A program made the position numbers and the translations under genes. Below are positions 1 through 8,295 of a DNA stretch of 59,593 bases, piece by piece. The notes under the pieces are model-generated. The model was not told the origin of the DNA. It did no database searches and saw only the letters and a program-made list of their open reading frames with translations. The stretch is from Micavibrio sp. UBA6147 (GTDB taxonomy: Bacteria > Pseudomonadota > Alphaproteobacteria > Micavibrionales > UBA1664). The stretch spans positions 1 through 59,593 of the forward strand of contig DIUX01000003.1 of assembly GCA_002423185.1 (NCBI GenBank). Direction: 5' to 3'. Numbering within the stretch: position 1 is the stretch's first letter; each line of letters opens with the position of its first letter.

Positions 1-2585
1 TCTTCGAAGTTGTAGCCGTTCCAAGGCATAAACGCGACCAGCACGTTACGACCCAAGGCGAGTTCGCCGAGCTGTGTGCTCGGGCCGTCGGCAATGATGT
101 CGCCGCGTTTGATCAAATCGCCCACTTTTACCAAAGGCTTTTGGTTAATGCAGGTGTTTTGGTTGGAACGCTGGAATTTATGCAAGCGGTAAATGTCAAC
201 CGTGGCTTGGTCGGCCTTGAGTTCTTCGGTCGCCCGAATAACGATACGCTTGGCGTCCACTTGGTCAACAACGCCGGAGCGGCGAGCCGTCACAGCCGCG
301 CCGGAATCCCGCGCAACGATGGCTTCCATCCCCGTGCCGACCAGCGGCGCATCGGATTGGATGAGCGGAACGGCCTGACGTTGCATGTTCGACCCCATCA
401 ACGCGCGGTTCGCGTCGTCATTCTCAAGGAACGGGATGAGCGCCGCCGCCACAGACACGATCTGTTTCGGGGACACGTCGATCATGTCGATCTGGTCCGG
501 TGTGGACATCAAGTTTTCACCACCTTGACGGCAGGATACGAGGTCGCTGAGGAAATCGCCGTCTTCGGACAGCTCGGCGTTGGCCTGAGCAATCGTGTAG
601 CGGGCTTCTTCCATCGCCGACATGTACACCACTTCGTCGGTGACTTTGCCATCGACAACGCGGCGGTACGGGCTCTCGATAAAGCCGTACTGGTTGACGC
701 GAGCGAAGGTGGAGAGGGAGTTAATCAGACCGATATTCGGCCCTTCCGGTGTTTCAATCGGGCAGATACGACCATAGTGAGTCGGGTGCACGTCGCGGAC
801 TTCGAAGCCTGCGCGCTCACGGCTCAAGCCACCTGGGCCAAGCGCCGAAAGACGGCGTTTATGGGTGATTTCAGACAGCGGGTTGGTTTGGTCCATAAAT
901 TGCGACAACTGGGACGAGCCAAAGAACTCGCGCACCGCGGCTTGCGCCATTTTGGAATTGATCAAGTCGTGTGGCATGTAGGTGTCGATGTCAACCGAGG
1001 ACATACGCTCGCGGATGGCACGTTCCATACGCAGCAAGCCAAGACGCACTTGGTTTTCCATCAATTCACCAACCGAACGCACGCGGCGGTTGCCAAGGTT
1101 GTCAATATCGTCGACTTCGCCGCGGCCGTCTTTGAGGCCGAGCAAGTATTTCACGATGGCCAACACATCGGCCTTACGCAAGACGCGCATTTGGTCGTCG
1201 GCATCAAGGTCAAGACGACCATTCATCTTCACACGACCAACAGCGGAGAGGTCATAACGCTCTGGATCGAAGAACAAGCTGTGGAACAAGGCATCGGCGG
1301 ACTCAACGGTCGGCGGCTCACCCGGACGCATGACACGGTACATGTCGATCAGCGCTTCTTCGCGGGTTGAGCATTTATCCGCCATCAAGGTGTGACGCAG
1401 GTAAGCGCCCACGTTGAAGTGGTCAATGCCGAGCATGTGAATTTCTTTCACGCCGCGCTCTTTGAGAGATTCAATGTCGGTTTGGCTCAGCTCATGGCCG
1501 GCTTCGAGCAAGACTTCACCGGTTTTGTCGTCAAAAATATCGGCGCCGAGATACATGCCAACCAAGGTGTCATCAGACACAAGAATTTCTTTCAAGCCAT
1601 CTTCGGCCAGTTTCTTGATTTGGCGGGCGGTCATTTTGGTGCCGGCTTCGGCGGCGGCTTTGCCTGTTTTGGCGTCGATCAGGTCAGTGATCAATTTTTG
1701 GCCACGCATGGAATCGCCGTTAAACGGTGTTTTCCAGCCTTTTTTGTCGAGGGTGTATGGCAACACGGCATAGAATGAAGACAGGATTTCTTCATTCGAC
1801 ATGCCTTGAACCATCAACGGATCAATCTCTTCACCGGATTCGCGGGCTTTGGCAATGTATTCTTCGGTTTCCGAAGCATACAGGGCGCGCAAGAAGGTCG
1901 TGACCGGCAATTTACGGCGGCGGTCAATACGGACGTTCAGAATATCCTTGGCGTCAAACTCGAAATCGAGCCATGAGCCGCGGTAAGGAATGACGCGTGA
2001 AGCAAACAAATATTTGCCCGAAGCGTGGGTTTTGCCGCCATCATGGTCAAAGAACACACCGGGGGAGCGGTGCATCTGGGACACGATCACGCGCTCGGTA
2101 CCGTTGACAACGAACGTGCCGTTATCGGTCATGAGCGGCATATCGACAAGGTAAACATCTTGTTCTTTAATGTCGCGGATGGATTTGAGGCCTGTGTCTT
2201 CGTCAACATCAAACACCGACAGGCGCAACGTCACACGCAACGGCGCGGCGTAGGTCATGTCGCGTTGTTGGCATTCCTCAACATCGTATTTCGGCTCTTC
2301 GAGTTCGTATTTCACGAAGTCGATTTCGGCGCGGTCGGAAAAGTCTTTAATCGGGAAAACAGAGGACAGAACCTCTTGCAGACCTGCCATTTTGCGGTCG
2401 GCGGCGGCAACATTGGCCTGAAGGAATTTTTCGTAGGAGCTGCGCTGTACCTCGATCAGGTTCGGCATCTCGCATACTTCGCGGATCTGGCCGAAGCTGC
2501 GGCGCACACGCTGGCGACCTGTATAGCTTGTAACGTCGACGACGTTGAAGAATTTTTTATCTTTTTTTGCTGCTTTTGCACTCAT
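1..2585 (-). CDS. rpoB: RNA polymerase beta subunit, 3' part outside window
   Basis: Beta subunit of RNA polymerase. About 861 N-terminal codons are visible and the gene runs off the left edge. The start is the ATG at 2583-2585, giving MSAKAAKKDKKFFNVVD. The rifampicin pocket is readable at about 830-920 on the minus strand: GSSQLSQFMDQTNPL, then EITHKRRLSALGPGGLSRER. The residues usually mutated in resistant strains (the D, H and S of FMDQ, THKRR and LSALG) are wild type, so the sequence predicts a rifampicin-sensitive polymerase. It follows rplL on the same strand after a 369-base gap. rpoC is expected beyond the edge but is not seen. Confidence 0.98.
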   Translation of the reverse strand, partial: MSAKAAKKDKKFFNVVDVTSYTGRQRVRRSFGQIREVCEMPNLIEVQRSSYEKFLQANVAAADRKMAGLQEVLSSVFPIKDFSDRAEIDFVKYELEEPKYDVEECQQRDMTYAAPLRVTLRLSVFDVDEDTGLKSIRDIKEQDVYLVDMPLMTDNGTFVVNGTERVIVSQMHRSPGVFFDHDGGKTHASGKYLFASRVIPYRGSWLDFEFDAKDILNVRIDRRRKLPVTTFLRALYASETEEYIAKARESGEEIDPLMVQGMSNEEILSSFYAVLPYTLDKKGWKTPFNGDSMRGQKLITDLIDAKTGKAAAEAGTKMTARQIKKLAEDGLKEILVSDDTLVGMYLGADIFDDKTGEVLLEAGHELSQTDIESLKERGVKEIHMLGIDHFNVGAYLRHTLMADKCSTREEALIDMYRVMRPGEPPTVESADALFHSLFFDPERYDLSAVGRVKMNGRLDLDADDQMRVLRKADVLAIVKYLLGLKDGRGEVDDIDNLGNRRVRSVGELMENQVRLGLLRMERAIRERMSSVDIDTYMPHDLINSKMAQAAVREFFGSSQLSQFMDQTNPLSEITHKRRLSALGPGGLSRERAGFEVRDVHPTHYGRICPIETPEGPNIGLINSLSTFARVNQYGFIESPYRRVVDGKVTDEVVYMSAMEEARYTIAQANAELSEDGDFLSDLVSCRQGGENLMSTPDQIDMIDVSPKQIVSVAAALIPFLENDDANRALMGSNMQRQAVPLIQSDAPLVGTGMEAIVARDSGAAVTARRSGVVDQVDAKRIVIRATEELKADQATVDIYRLHKFQRSNQNTCINQKPLVKVGDLIKRGDIIADGPSTQLGELALGRNVLVAFMPWNGYNFE

Positions 2586-2954
2586 CGCTCATCAATCCTT
2601 GCGCTTTTCGTTTGCCAGTATCGTTGCCGTATCTTGCCGCCCTGCCTTACAATCGGTATGGCCTGTGCGGGCTTTGTCGTGACGCTTTGTCTGTACCCTT
2701 ACTGTGGGAGGCACGGTGCGGGTCGTCATCCCCGCCTTTAAAAATCTTGCACGCCGTTTTTGGAATTTTTCAATTCAGGCGGGTATGCACGCCCCATTCT
2801 CTAAGCAAAAAACAGCCAATCAGCGAAGAGAAACTCTCCGCTGAAAGGCTTTGAAATGTATCTTTAAAAAAATTGTGTCACTATCAAATCAGTAAAAAAC
2901 TTTGAACATCTATACCAGAACATGACACTCAGGGAAAAACCCTGAGAGCAATGA
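2586..2954 (-). other. rplL-rpoB intergenic region with attenuator-like hairpin
   Basis: This gap of 369 bases holds no credible gene. At 2928-2946, directly after the rplL stop, is a perfect 7-bp stem (CTCAGGG / CCCTGAG) with an AAAAA loop and no strong U-run. In enterobacteria the rplL-rpoB gap carries a partial terminator and an RNase III site, so a similar role in lowering rpoB expression relative to rplL is a reasonable inference. The rest, including the stretch before the rpoB start, shows no clear promoter to my reading. Confidence 0.55.
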
Positions 2955-3323
2955 CTACTTCAGCTCGACTTTAGCGCCGGCAGCTTCGAGTTTGGCTTTG
3001 AGTTCTTCAGCTTCTGCTTTGGACACGCCTTCTTTAACAGGCTTGGGAGCGCCGTCTACCAAGTCTTTGGCTTCTTTCAAGCCAAGACCGGTTACTGCAC
3101 GAACTTCCTTGATCACGTTAATTTTGTTATCGCCAGCGGCGGTCAAAATAACATTGAACTCGGTTTGTTCAGCAGCGGCTTCGCCAGTCGCAGCAACCGC
3201 CGCAACAGCGACAGGAGCAGCGGCAGTTACGCCCCATTTTTCTTCAAGCATTTTGGAAAGCTCAGCGGCTTCCAGAACACTCAATTCAGACAGTTGGTCA
3301 ACAAGTTTCGCAAGATCAGCCAT
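2955..3323 (-). CDS. rplL: 50S ribosomal protein L7/L12
   Basis: Stalk protein of the large ribosomal subunit that recruits translation GTPases. It has 122 residues, typical for the family. An N-terminal dimerisation segment starts MADLAKLVDQLSELSVLEAA, then comes an Ala/Val-rich hinge at about 34-52, then the globular C-terminal domain with GLGLKEAKDLVDGAPKPVK and the ending GAKVELK. It lies 69 bases after rplJ in the same operon and before rpoB. Confidence 0.98.
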   Translation of the reverse strand: MADLAKLVDQLSELSVLEAAELSKMLEEKWGVTAAAPVAVAAVAATGEAAAEQTEFNVILTAAGDNKINVIKEVRAVTGLGLKEAKDLVDGAPKPVKEGVSKAEAEELKAKLEAAGAKVELK

Positions 3324-3392
3324 GTGATTTACTCCGTTTCTTTGCGATTAATATTTAACAATCCAGTATCATTACTAGACCGTCGGACGACA

Positions 3393-3902
3393 TTAGACTT
3401 TTTCTGAGTACGCCTTGGTCACACCAACCAGATCACGCGCGGGCGCCTGCAGGACGCCAACGATTTTCTGGGCAGGCGCTTGAAGAATACCGACCAGCTT
3501 GCCACGGAGTTGATCCAGTGACGGAAGTTGGGCGAGCGCTTCTACGCCAGCTTTATCGAGTGTGAGGGTTCCAAGACCACCGCCAACAATCACGAGTTTA
3601 TCGTTCTTTTTGGCGAATTCGTAAGCCACTTTCGCGGCTGCGATCGGGTCTTGGGAATAGGCAATACCGACAGGCCCTTTGAACAGCTTTACCAGCCCTT
3701 CATAAGACGTGCCTTTTGTAGCCAATTGCGCCAAGCGGTTTTTCGTGACCTTGAACTGGCCACCTTCGGCTCTCAACTTAATTCTCAGGGCTGTAATTTG
3801 AGCCACTGTGAGTCCCTTGTACTCAGCAACGACAACAAGTCCAGTTTCCTGAAATGTTTTGTTTAAAGCTTCGACGGCTTCTGCTTTTTGTGCACGATTC
3901 AC
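3393..3902 (-). CDS. rplJ: 50S ribosomal protein L10
   Basis: L10 anchors the L7/L12 stalk to the ribosome and, in studied bacteria, represses its own operon by binding the mRNA leader. The GTG at 3902 gives MNRAQKAEAVEALNK, which matches the usual M-x-R-A-Q-K opening and stands 8 bases after a GGAG. An upstream in-frame GTG at 3908 lies too close to that GGAG. From 3902 the protein is 169 residues, normal for L10. It is the first gene of a separate rplJ-rplL-rpoB unit, because accessory genes separate it from rplA. Confidence 0.96.
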   Translation of the reverse strand: MNRAQKAEAVEALNKTFQETGLVVVAEYKGLTVAQITALRIKLRAEGGQFKVTKNRLAQLATKGTSYEGLVKLFKGPVGIAYSQDPIAAAKVAYEFAKKNDKLVIVGGGLGTLTLDKAGVEALAQLPSLDQLRGKLVGILQAPAQKIVGVLQAPARDLVGVTKAYSEKV

Positions 3903-4307
3903 GGACACTTCTCCGTTAGCTTGGATTGCACGAAAAGTATCCCCTTAAAAGATCTCGAAAGACCGGTCCGAAGATACTCACCAAATCCTGCCCAGTCACA
4001 AAATGAAAAAACCGTCATGCTTCTTTTTTTGAGAAAGAAACCAATTTTTTCTTTATAACCGTCTATACAGGCCAAATGATTAAAAAACCTTCTTTCGAAG
4101 GGATTACCTGTAGTCTTTGACAGGACACCTGCCCTTTATCCACACAAAAAATCATGATAGATGCAGGGACAAGCGAAGGCCTTATAAAATTTGTGCGCCG
4201 CGCTGTCAAGTTAAAAATTAGTATTTTCTTAAATATTTGCCGTAATGACTTGCCTCATCACGCCGCCGCCTTGGGTCAAAAAAGCATGATCGGGGCAACG
4301 CCGCGCG
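3903..4307 (-). promoter_or_regulatory. rplJ promoter and long 5' leader
   Basis: This stretch of about 400 bases has no gene. On the minus strand, TTGACA (4204-4209) and TATAAG (4181-4186) are separated by exactly 17 bases, a near-consensus sigma-70 promoter. Transcription from about 4174 would leave a leader of roughly 270 bases before rplJ. The leader contains small stems such as CCCTTC / GAAGG near 4092-4106 and an AGAAA / TTTCTT pairing near 4020-4060. By family knowledge an L10-binding leader is expected here, but I cannot fold it reliably. Confidence 0.75.
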
Positions 4308-4607
4308 CTATTCCAGCAAGGCGCAGATTTCCGCCGCGACCGATGCATCGGCAAGGCTGGATGGCTCAGGCAGGGATTGCACTTGTTGGCGCACGATGGT
4401 GCGGATGGTTTCGACATCGGACTCAAGCGCCCCCTCAACCGCCTCGGCAAGGTTGGCGTGATTGCCAATGATGAAGAGCTGCTGACGCGACAACAGGATG
4501 TCCTCTTGGTCAGCCCCCTCACCGTTGTTTGCGCCCTCATCCTGGGCGCCTTGACCCACCAGCTCAAAAAAGCCTGACAGCCAGATGCGAAATTCTTGAT
4601 TGGTCAT
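4308..4607 (-). CDS. Small WLxGFFEL-motif protein, third of three paralogues
   Basis: Protein of 99 residues of unknown function. Its start FRIWLSGFFELVGQ matches the YWLQGFFEI and YWLQGHFEI motifs of the two upstream genes, but the remainder differs: it is acidic and lacks the DPxYxG and IHxGG motifs and terminal Cys of the other two. A GGAAAG ribosome binding site precedes the ATG at 4607. It starts 36 bases after the preceding paralogue, so the three probably form one operon. Short proteins with this opening are, as I recall, common in tailed-phage genomes, suggesting phage descent. The gene is probably real because of the motif and spacing. Confidence 0.72.
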   Translation of the reverse strand: MTNQEFRIWLSGFFELVGQGAQDEGANNGEGADQEDILLSRQQLFIIGNHANLAEAVEGALESDVETIRTIVRQQVQSLPEPSSLADASVAAEICALLE

Positions 4608-4643
4608 GCGACTATCTTTCCGTGATGGTGACGCCAGCCGTCC

Positions 4644-5009
4644 CTAGCACATGGCAACAAGGCCGTTGTCAGGTTTTGGCCTGTTCGGCTTAGCGCCGCC
4701 GCCATGAATGGCGTGCAGTTCTTGTTCACGCGTGCCGGCGTATTCAGGGTCGATGGTGTGAACGAACACACGGTTCAGCTCCGCCGCAATGGCCTGTCCC
4801 GCGACTTGCAAATCCGCCTTGAGGGTCAAATCTTCTTGAACATTGAATGCCTTCAATACAAAATCGGCCAGATCGCCCTTTTGTTTCATATGCATAACCG
4901 TAAAGACGATTTTTTTGGCTTGCGGCTCGGTGAGTTCGGCTTTGCCGCCGATTTCAAAATGGCCTTGCAGCCAATAGGCCAATTCACGGTCGTTCGATAT
5001 GTTTTTCAT
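4644..5009 (-). CDS. Small YWLQGHFEI-motif protein, second paralogue
   Basis: Protein of 121 residues when started at the ATG at 5009, which has AAAGGAT 6 bases upstream. A longer frame to 5042 lacks this site. It opens DRELAYWLQGHFEIGGKAEL and shares with its upstream neighbour the middle segment (A)AxLN(K/R)VF and the pattern DPxYxG followed by IHxGG. It ends in a Cys (LVAMC), as the neighbour does (GVRC). No signal peptide or membrane segment is visible. Function unknown. The shared terminal Cys and IHxGG suggest a conserved tail rather than random ends. Confidence 0.78.
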   Translation of the reverse strand: MKNISNDRELAYWLQGHFEIGGKAELTEPQAKKIVFTVMHMKQKGDLADFVLKAFNVQEDLTLKADLQVAGQAIAAELNRVFVHTIDPEYAGTREQELHAIHGGGAKPNRPKPDNGLVAMC

Positions 5010-5035
5010 CGGGCAATCCTTTCTTGCGTATTCAA

Positions 5036-5371
5036 CTAGCAACGCACGCCGGGTTTAGGCAAGGAACCGCCATTATGGATGTTACCGAAGGCTGTTTGGT
5101 CGCCGTCATAGCTCGGGTCAATCTCGTGTTCGAACACTTTGTTCAAATGGGCGGCAATGGTCGCGCCAATATCTTTTGGCGTTGCGTCACTGTCAATCGT
5201 ATCAAGTGCGAAACGCGCGACTGAACCTTTTTGCTCCATTTTCGCAATGGTCACCAAGACGGTTCCGATCTGGCTGCTGTTCAACTCTGTCGAGCCATTG
5301 ATTTCGAAAAATCCTTGCAACCAATACGCCAATTGTTGATCGGTTTGAACTTTTGATTTTTTGTGCGCCAT
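5036..5371 (-). CDS. Small YWLQGFFEI-motif protein, first paralogue
   Basis: Protein of 111 residues, first gene of a three-paralogue operon (gaps of 26 and 36 bases). AGGGAT precedes the ATG at 5371. The N-terminus QLAYWLQGFFEINGSTEL aligns closely with the second paralogue. Later come IAAHLNKVFEHEIDPSYDG and IHNGG, with a terminal Cys. A likely promoter is TTGACA (5435-5440) and GATAAC (5413-5418) with a 16-base spacer. The cluster sits inside the ribosomal protein operon between rplA and rplJ, an unusual site for non-ribosomal genes. Function not recognised; a phage origin is inference. Confidence 0.8.
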   Translation of the reverse strand: MAHKKSKVQTDQQLAYWLQGFFEINGSTELNSSQIGTVLVTIAKMEQKGSVARFALDTIDSDATPKDIGATIAAHLNKVFEHEIDPSYDGDQTAFGNIHNGGSLPKPGVRC

Positions 5372-5412
5372 GGGAATCCCTATCGTTCTCGGTTATATCT
5401 TATGACAATTTT

Positions 5413-5440
5413 GTTATCATGGGAAAAAGCCTGCTGTCAA
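5413..5440 (-). promoter_or_regulatory. Promoter of the WLxGxFE paralogue operon
   Basis: Minus-strand TTGACA at 5435-5440 and GATAAC at 5413-5418, spacer 16 bases, about 45 bases before the start codon at 5371. The -35 box is perfect and the -10 box is moderate. Confidence 0.5.
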
Positions 5441-5526
5441 CTGAACATGCCTTATACCTGCATTTTATTTGCGGATACTCATTCCGTCCCGCTTCTCTCA
5501 ACCACGGCACAGGTGATCAAACGTCA

Positions 5527-5551
5527 AAACGGGCGCATAAAACGCCCGTTT
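5527..5551 (-). terminator. Terminator after the 243-residue orphan
   Basis: Perfect 9-bp stem AAACGGGCG / CGCCCGTTT with a 7-base loop, followed on the minus strand by a short T-run. It separates the 5590-6321 gene from the paralogue operon. Confidence 0.7.
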
Positions 5552-5589
5552 AACCATTACTTATTGAGTCCTTATGTGGCTTACGCGCC

Positions 5590-6321
5590 CTATTTTTTAG
5601 GAGTGAAGGGCTGAACAACCCATGCCGGATGTCTTGAAACCGGCATCGGAAGAGCCTCAAACGCCGCCGCAGCCTTGTCCATCGCGTCATACATGGAGGT
5701 CACTTCGGCGCGCAGAGTTTGCAGCACGCCCTGTTTCGCGCCGCCGGCAAGACGGTCTTCCAATTCGTTTTTGAACGCGTTGGCGAGCTTGCGGCCATGA
5801 TCCGTATCGGTTTTCAGGAAGGTCGACAAAACGGCGCTTTCGAATTCGTCACAGAGCGAGGCAAGGCCTTGTCTGACTTTGTCTTCGTCTTGTTCGGTTT
5901 TGGCCAAGGGAACTTGACCGGCGACTTGTTTGGCGTATGCGCCGACAAAATCAACATTGATCAATTGACCCAAGACGGTTGCTTCGCGCTTGTTGCGTCC
6001 CCAATCCTTGCTGATGTCCTGAATTTTCTCTTCTTTCGCGACAGTGTCTTGACGCATTTTGATGAGCTCGGCGGCGGCTTTGACTTTTGGATCAGTGGAT
6101 TGCAAGAGCGCCTCGACAACCTCGCCCGTGAACGCAAAGGCGGCGTTGTTGGCGGCGACGTGGTTGGTGCCGCGATAATGCGCCACTTTGTTCAAACCGC
6201 ATTCGATGATGCGCTGTGCCGCGCGAATGGCGGCTTCGGACAATCCTTCACTGTCTTGTTGAACGAAAGAATAAGCACCGTATGCGTTGCACTGGGCGCG
6301 GGGGCGGGTGTATTGCGTCAT
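5590..6321 (-). CDS. Orphan protein, 243 residues
   Basis: Function not recognised. The start chosen is the ATG at 6321 (MTQYTRPRAQCNAYG), which has GGAG 9 bases upstream; the frame stays open to a TTG at 6336, which overlaps that GGAG. The protein looks soluble and largely helical, with charged stretches around AAELIKMRQDTVAKEEKIQD. It has no signal peptide and no membrane segment. It has its own terminator and lies in the accessory block between rplA and rplJ. A similar N-terminus (MTQ) on the next gene upstream is probably coincidence. Confidence 0.75.
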   Translation of the reverse strand: MTQYTRPRAQCNAYGAYSFVQQDSEGLSEAAIRAAQRIIECGLNKVAHYRGTNHVAANNAAFAFTGEVVEALLQSTDPKVKAAAELIKMRQDTVAKEEKIQDISKDWGRNKREATVLGQLINVDFVGAYAKQVAGQVPLAKTEQDEDKVRQGLASLCDEFESAVLSTFLKTDTDHGRKLANAFKNELEDRLAGGAKQGVLQTLRAEVTSMYDAMDKAAAAFEALPMPVSRHPAWVVQPFTPKK

Positions 6322-6530
6322 GATTTGATACTCCAAGTTTAAGATGAACTGAACTTGGGAACATTTTCATAAACACGGGCGATTGGAATGTCAACCAAAA
6401 TAATTTTAAATCATGCGAGAAGTCATAAAAAATTATCTTTAGGGAAGAATAAGGCCTAAACCCCGCCCGAATAAACAGTGTATTCTGGGCGAGATTGGGC
6501 GTTTAGGGTGGCGGCAAGCGGCGCGGCTGC

Positions 6531-6680
6531 CTAGGGTCAAAACTCACAGTTTTTCTAAAGGGCTGCAAACGCGGCTTTTCTGCGCTTCCGCTTCTCAAAT
6601 ACGTTTCAGTATTCTGCGATGCGGTTCTCGAAAAACCGTGTTTTCGCTGAATTTATAAAAGCTGTGAGTCTCAACCCTAG
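6531..6680. mobile_element. MITE-like 150-bp element with CTAG ends
   Basis: Terminal inverted repeats of 24 bp, 20 of 24 identical: the left arm at 6531-6554 begins CTAGGGTCAAAACTCACAG, and the right arm (6657-6680, read inward) begins CTAGGGTTGAGACTCACAG. The interior has a second palindrome, CGGTTCTCGAAAAACCG at 6621-6637, and no coding capacity. CTAG at both ends fits insertion into CTAG with TA duplication, as known for IS630-type transposases, or a YTAR target as for IS5. Which family would move it is inference. The right CTAG supplies the TAG stop of the neighbouring gene. Confidence 0.65.
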
Positions 6681-6922
6681 CGCATGTTCAGATAGGCCGC
6701 CATTTCGCGCAGGCCGCGCTTCATGGACTCGTCTATTGGTGCGGGCATTGGTGCGGGCATCGGCGCAGACGCGTTTTTGGTTGCCGGATTTGCGACTTCA
6801 TCGCCCGCCGTGCCTTTTGCTTTGGCGGCGTCATAGGCTTTGCCAAGAGCGGCGATTTGGGCGCGGTCGATGTTCAGGTCGGGATGCGGCAGGGAGATTG
6901 GGGTGGATGTTTTTTGTGTCAT
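6677..6922 (-). CDS. Orphan protein, 81 residues
   Basis: Short protein starting MTQKTSTPISLPHPDLNIDR, with AAGGAG 11 bases before the ATG at 6922. An in-frame extension to 7012 has no such site. It contains a Pro/Ala/Met-rich linker (APMPAPMPAPIDES) and a basic end, GLREMAAYLNMR. No domain recognised. The TAG stop lies inside the CTAG terminus of the MITE-like element, but a CTAG target would have provided that same stop before insertion, so the protein is not necessarily truncated. Confidence 0.6.
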   Translation of the reverse strand: MTQKTSTPISLPHPDLNIDRAQIAALGKAYDAAKAKGTAGDEVANPATKNASAPMPAPMPAPIDESMKRGLREMAAYLNMR

Positions 6923-7097
6923 GGCGGTCGGCGCTCCTTGATTTTCGTTCGGCGTTATCATTCGAGTGTCTGGGCATGCGTCTAGACACGTGACTTGGCA
7001 AGCACTGGGCAAGCACAGGGCACGGGGCTAGGCAAGCGGCGATACGCCGAATCGGTTTATGGTTTCGATGACTCGTCTATAGCAAAAAATGCGGGCA

Positions 7098-7122
7098 AGA
7101 AAAAGCCCCGCTGGGCGGGGCT
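7098..7122 (-). terminator. Terminator of the rplK-rplA unit
   Basis: Minus-strand stem AGCCCCGC / GCGGGGCT with a 3-base loop followed by TTTTTCTT, lying 23 bases after the rplA stop. A strong intrinsic terminator that ends the L11-L1 transcript before the inserted genes. Confidence 0.9.
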
Positions 7123-7129
7123 CTTCAAT

Positions 7130-7155
7130 TCATTATGCGGCGTCATTACGCGGCA
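7130..7155 (-). repeat. Stop-codon-spanning tandem duplication, rplA
   Basis: Two 13-base units side by side, 7130-7142 and 7143-7155, 11 of 13 identical. The rplA TAA stop is in the second unit and a copy of it, also TAA, is in the first. See the finding on stop-codon duplications. Confidence 0.6.
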
Positions 7156-7856
7156 ACGGCTTCGCCTTCAATGCTTGCCAGTTCCACCTTCAGGCCGGGG
7201 CCCATGGTGGTGCTGAGCACCAATTGTTTCATATAGGTGCCTTTGGCGCCTGCCGGTTTGGCTTTTTTGATCGCGCTTACGAAGGCGGCAACGTTTTCGA
7301 CCAGTTGTTTTTCACTGAACGATACTTTGCCGACACCAGCGTGAACGATACCGGCTTTTTCAGCGCGGAATTCAATCGAGCCGGCCTTGGCGGATTCAAC
7401 AGCCTTGGCAACGTCGTTGGTGACGGTTCCGAGCTTCGGGTTCGGCATCAGGCCTTTCGGGCCCAAAACCTTACCAAGACGGCCAACGATCGGCATCATG
7501 TCTGGGGTTGCGATACAACGGTCGAAGTCCATTTTGCCGCCTTGAATGATTTCCATCAAGTCTTCCGCGCCAACAATGTCGGCACCGGCTTTTTTGGCTT
7601 CTTCGGCCTTTGCACCGCGTGCGAAAACGGCAACGCGCATGGTTTTACCGGTGCCGTGAGGCAATTCGGTCACACCACGGACAACTTGGTCCGCATGGCG
7701 CGGGTCAACACCGAGATTGAGGACAATCTCGAGCGTTTCATCGAATTTGGACGTGACGTTCCCTTTCAGGAATTTCACGGCTTCTTCAACGCCATAGAGT
7801 TTTTCGCGGTCGTATTTGCCTTCAAGGGCTTTTGCTTTTTTGGTCAATTTTGCCAT
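7146..7856 (-). CDS. rplA: 50S ribosomal protein L1
   Basis: L1 forms the mobile stalk at the E site and represses the L11-L1 operon in studied bacteria. It has 236 residues, a normal length. Recognised from MAKLTKKAKALEGKYDREKLYG, LGVDPRHADQVVRG, GKTMRVAVFARG, MPNPKLGTVT and the ending STTMGPGLKVE. It starts 4 bases after rplK, so the two are translationally linked. It is followed by a terminator and inserted genes rather than by rplJ. Confidence 0.98.
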   Translation of the reverse strand: MAKLTKKAKALEGKYDREKLYGVEEAVKFLKGNVTSKFDETLEIVLNLGVDPRHADQVVRGVTELPHGTGKTMRVAVFARGAKAEEAKKAGADIVGAEDLMEIIQGGKMDFDRCIATPDMMPIVGRLGKVLGPKGLMPNPKLGTVTNDVAKAVESAKAGSIEFRAEKAGIVHAGVGKVSFSEKQLVENVAAFVSAIKKAKPAGAKGTYMKQLVLSTTMGPGLKVELASIEGEAVAA

Positions 7857-7860
7857 GATC

Positions 7861-8295
7861 TTAAGCCTCCAGCACTTCTACACCCATCGAACGGGCAGAG
7901 CCGGCGATGATTTTCATTGCGGCCTCAATGTCGTTGGCATTGAGGTCAACCATTTTCACTTCGGCAATTTCTTTGACTTGCTTTTGTGTGATTTGGCCGA
8001 CGATCTCCTTGCTCGGGTTTGAAGACCCTTTGGGGAGTTTTGCTGCTTTCTTAATGAAATAGCTTGCCGGCGGTGTTTTGGTCACGAAGCTGAAGGAACG
8101 GTCCACATACACGGTAATAACAACCGGAATGGGCATGCCTTTTTCAAGATCCTGTGTACCGGCGTTAAAAGCCTTACAGAATTCCATGATGTTGACGCCT
8201 TTTTGACCCAAAGCTGGGCCGACAGGCGGGGACGGGTTTGCTGCGCCCGCAGGGATCTGCAGCTTTATATACCCGGTGATTTTCTTTTCTGCCAT
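7861..8295 (-). CDS. rplK: 50S ribosomal protein L11
   Basis: L11 lies at the GTPase-associated centre and is needed for stringent-factor activation. It has 144 residues. The family motifs GYIKLQIPAGAANPSPPVGPALGQ, broken here as GYIKLQIPAGAANP then PPVGPALGQKGVNIMEFCKAFN, TVYVDRSFSF and SARSMGVEV are all present. AGGAG stands 7 bases before the ATG at 8295. Four accessory genes separate it from nusG, and it has its own upstream promoter candidate. Confidence 0.98.
   Translation of the reverse strand: MAEKKITGYIKLQIPAGAANPSPPVGPALGQKGVNIMEFCKAFNAGTQDLEKGMPIPVVITVYVDRSFSFVTKTPPASYFIKKAAKLPKGSSNPSKEIVGQITQKQVKEIAEVKMVDLNANDIEAAMKIIAGSARSMGVEVLEA

Noticed and set aside
141..1370. Long plus-strand open frame of 409 codons
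   Set aside because: It is the opposite-strand shadow of rpoB, whose minus-strand frame encodes recognisable polymerase sequence including the rifampicin region.
6464..6491. Small hairpin near 6464-6491 as terminator
   Set aside because: The stem CGCCCGAATA / TATTCTGGGCG has a bulge and no T-run on the relevant strand.
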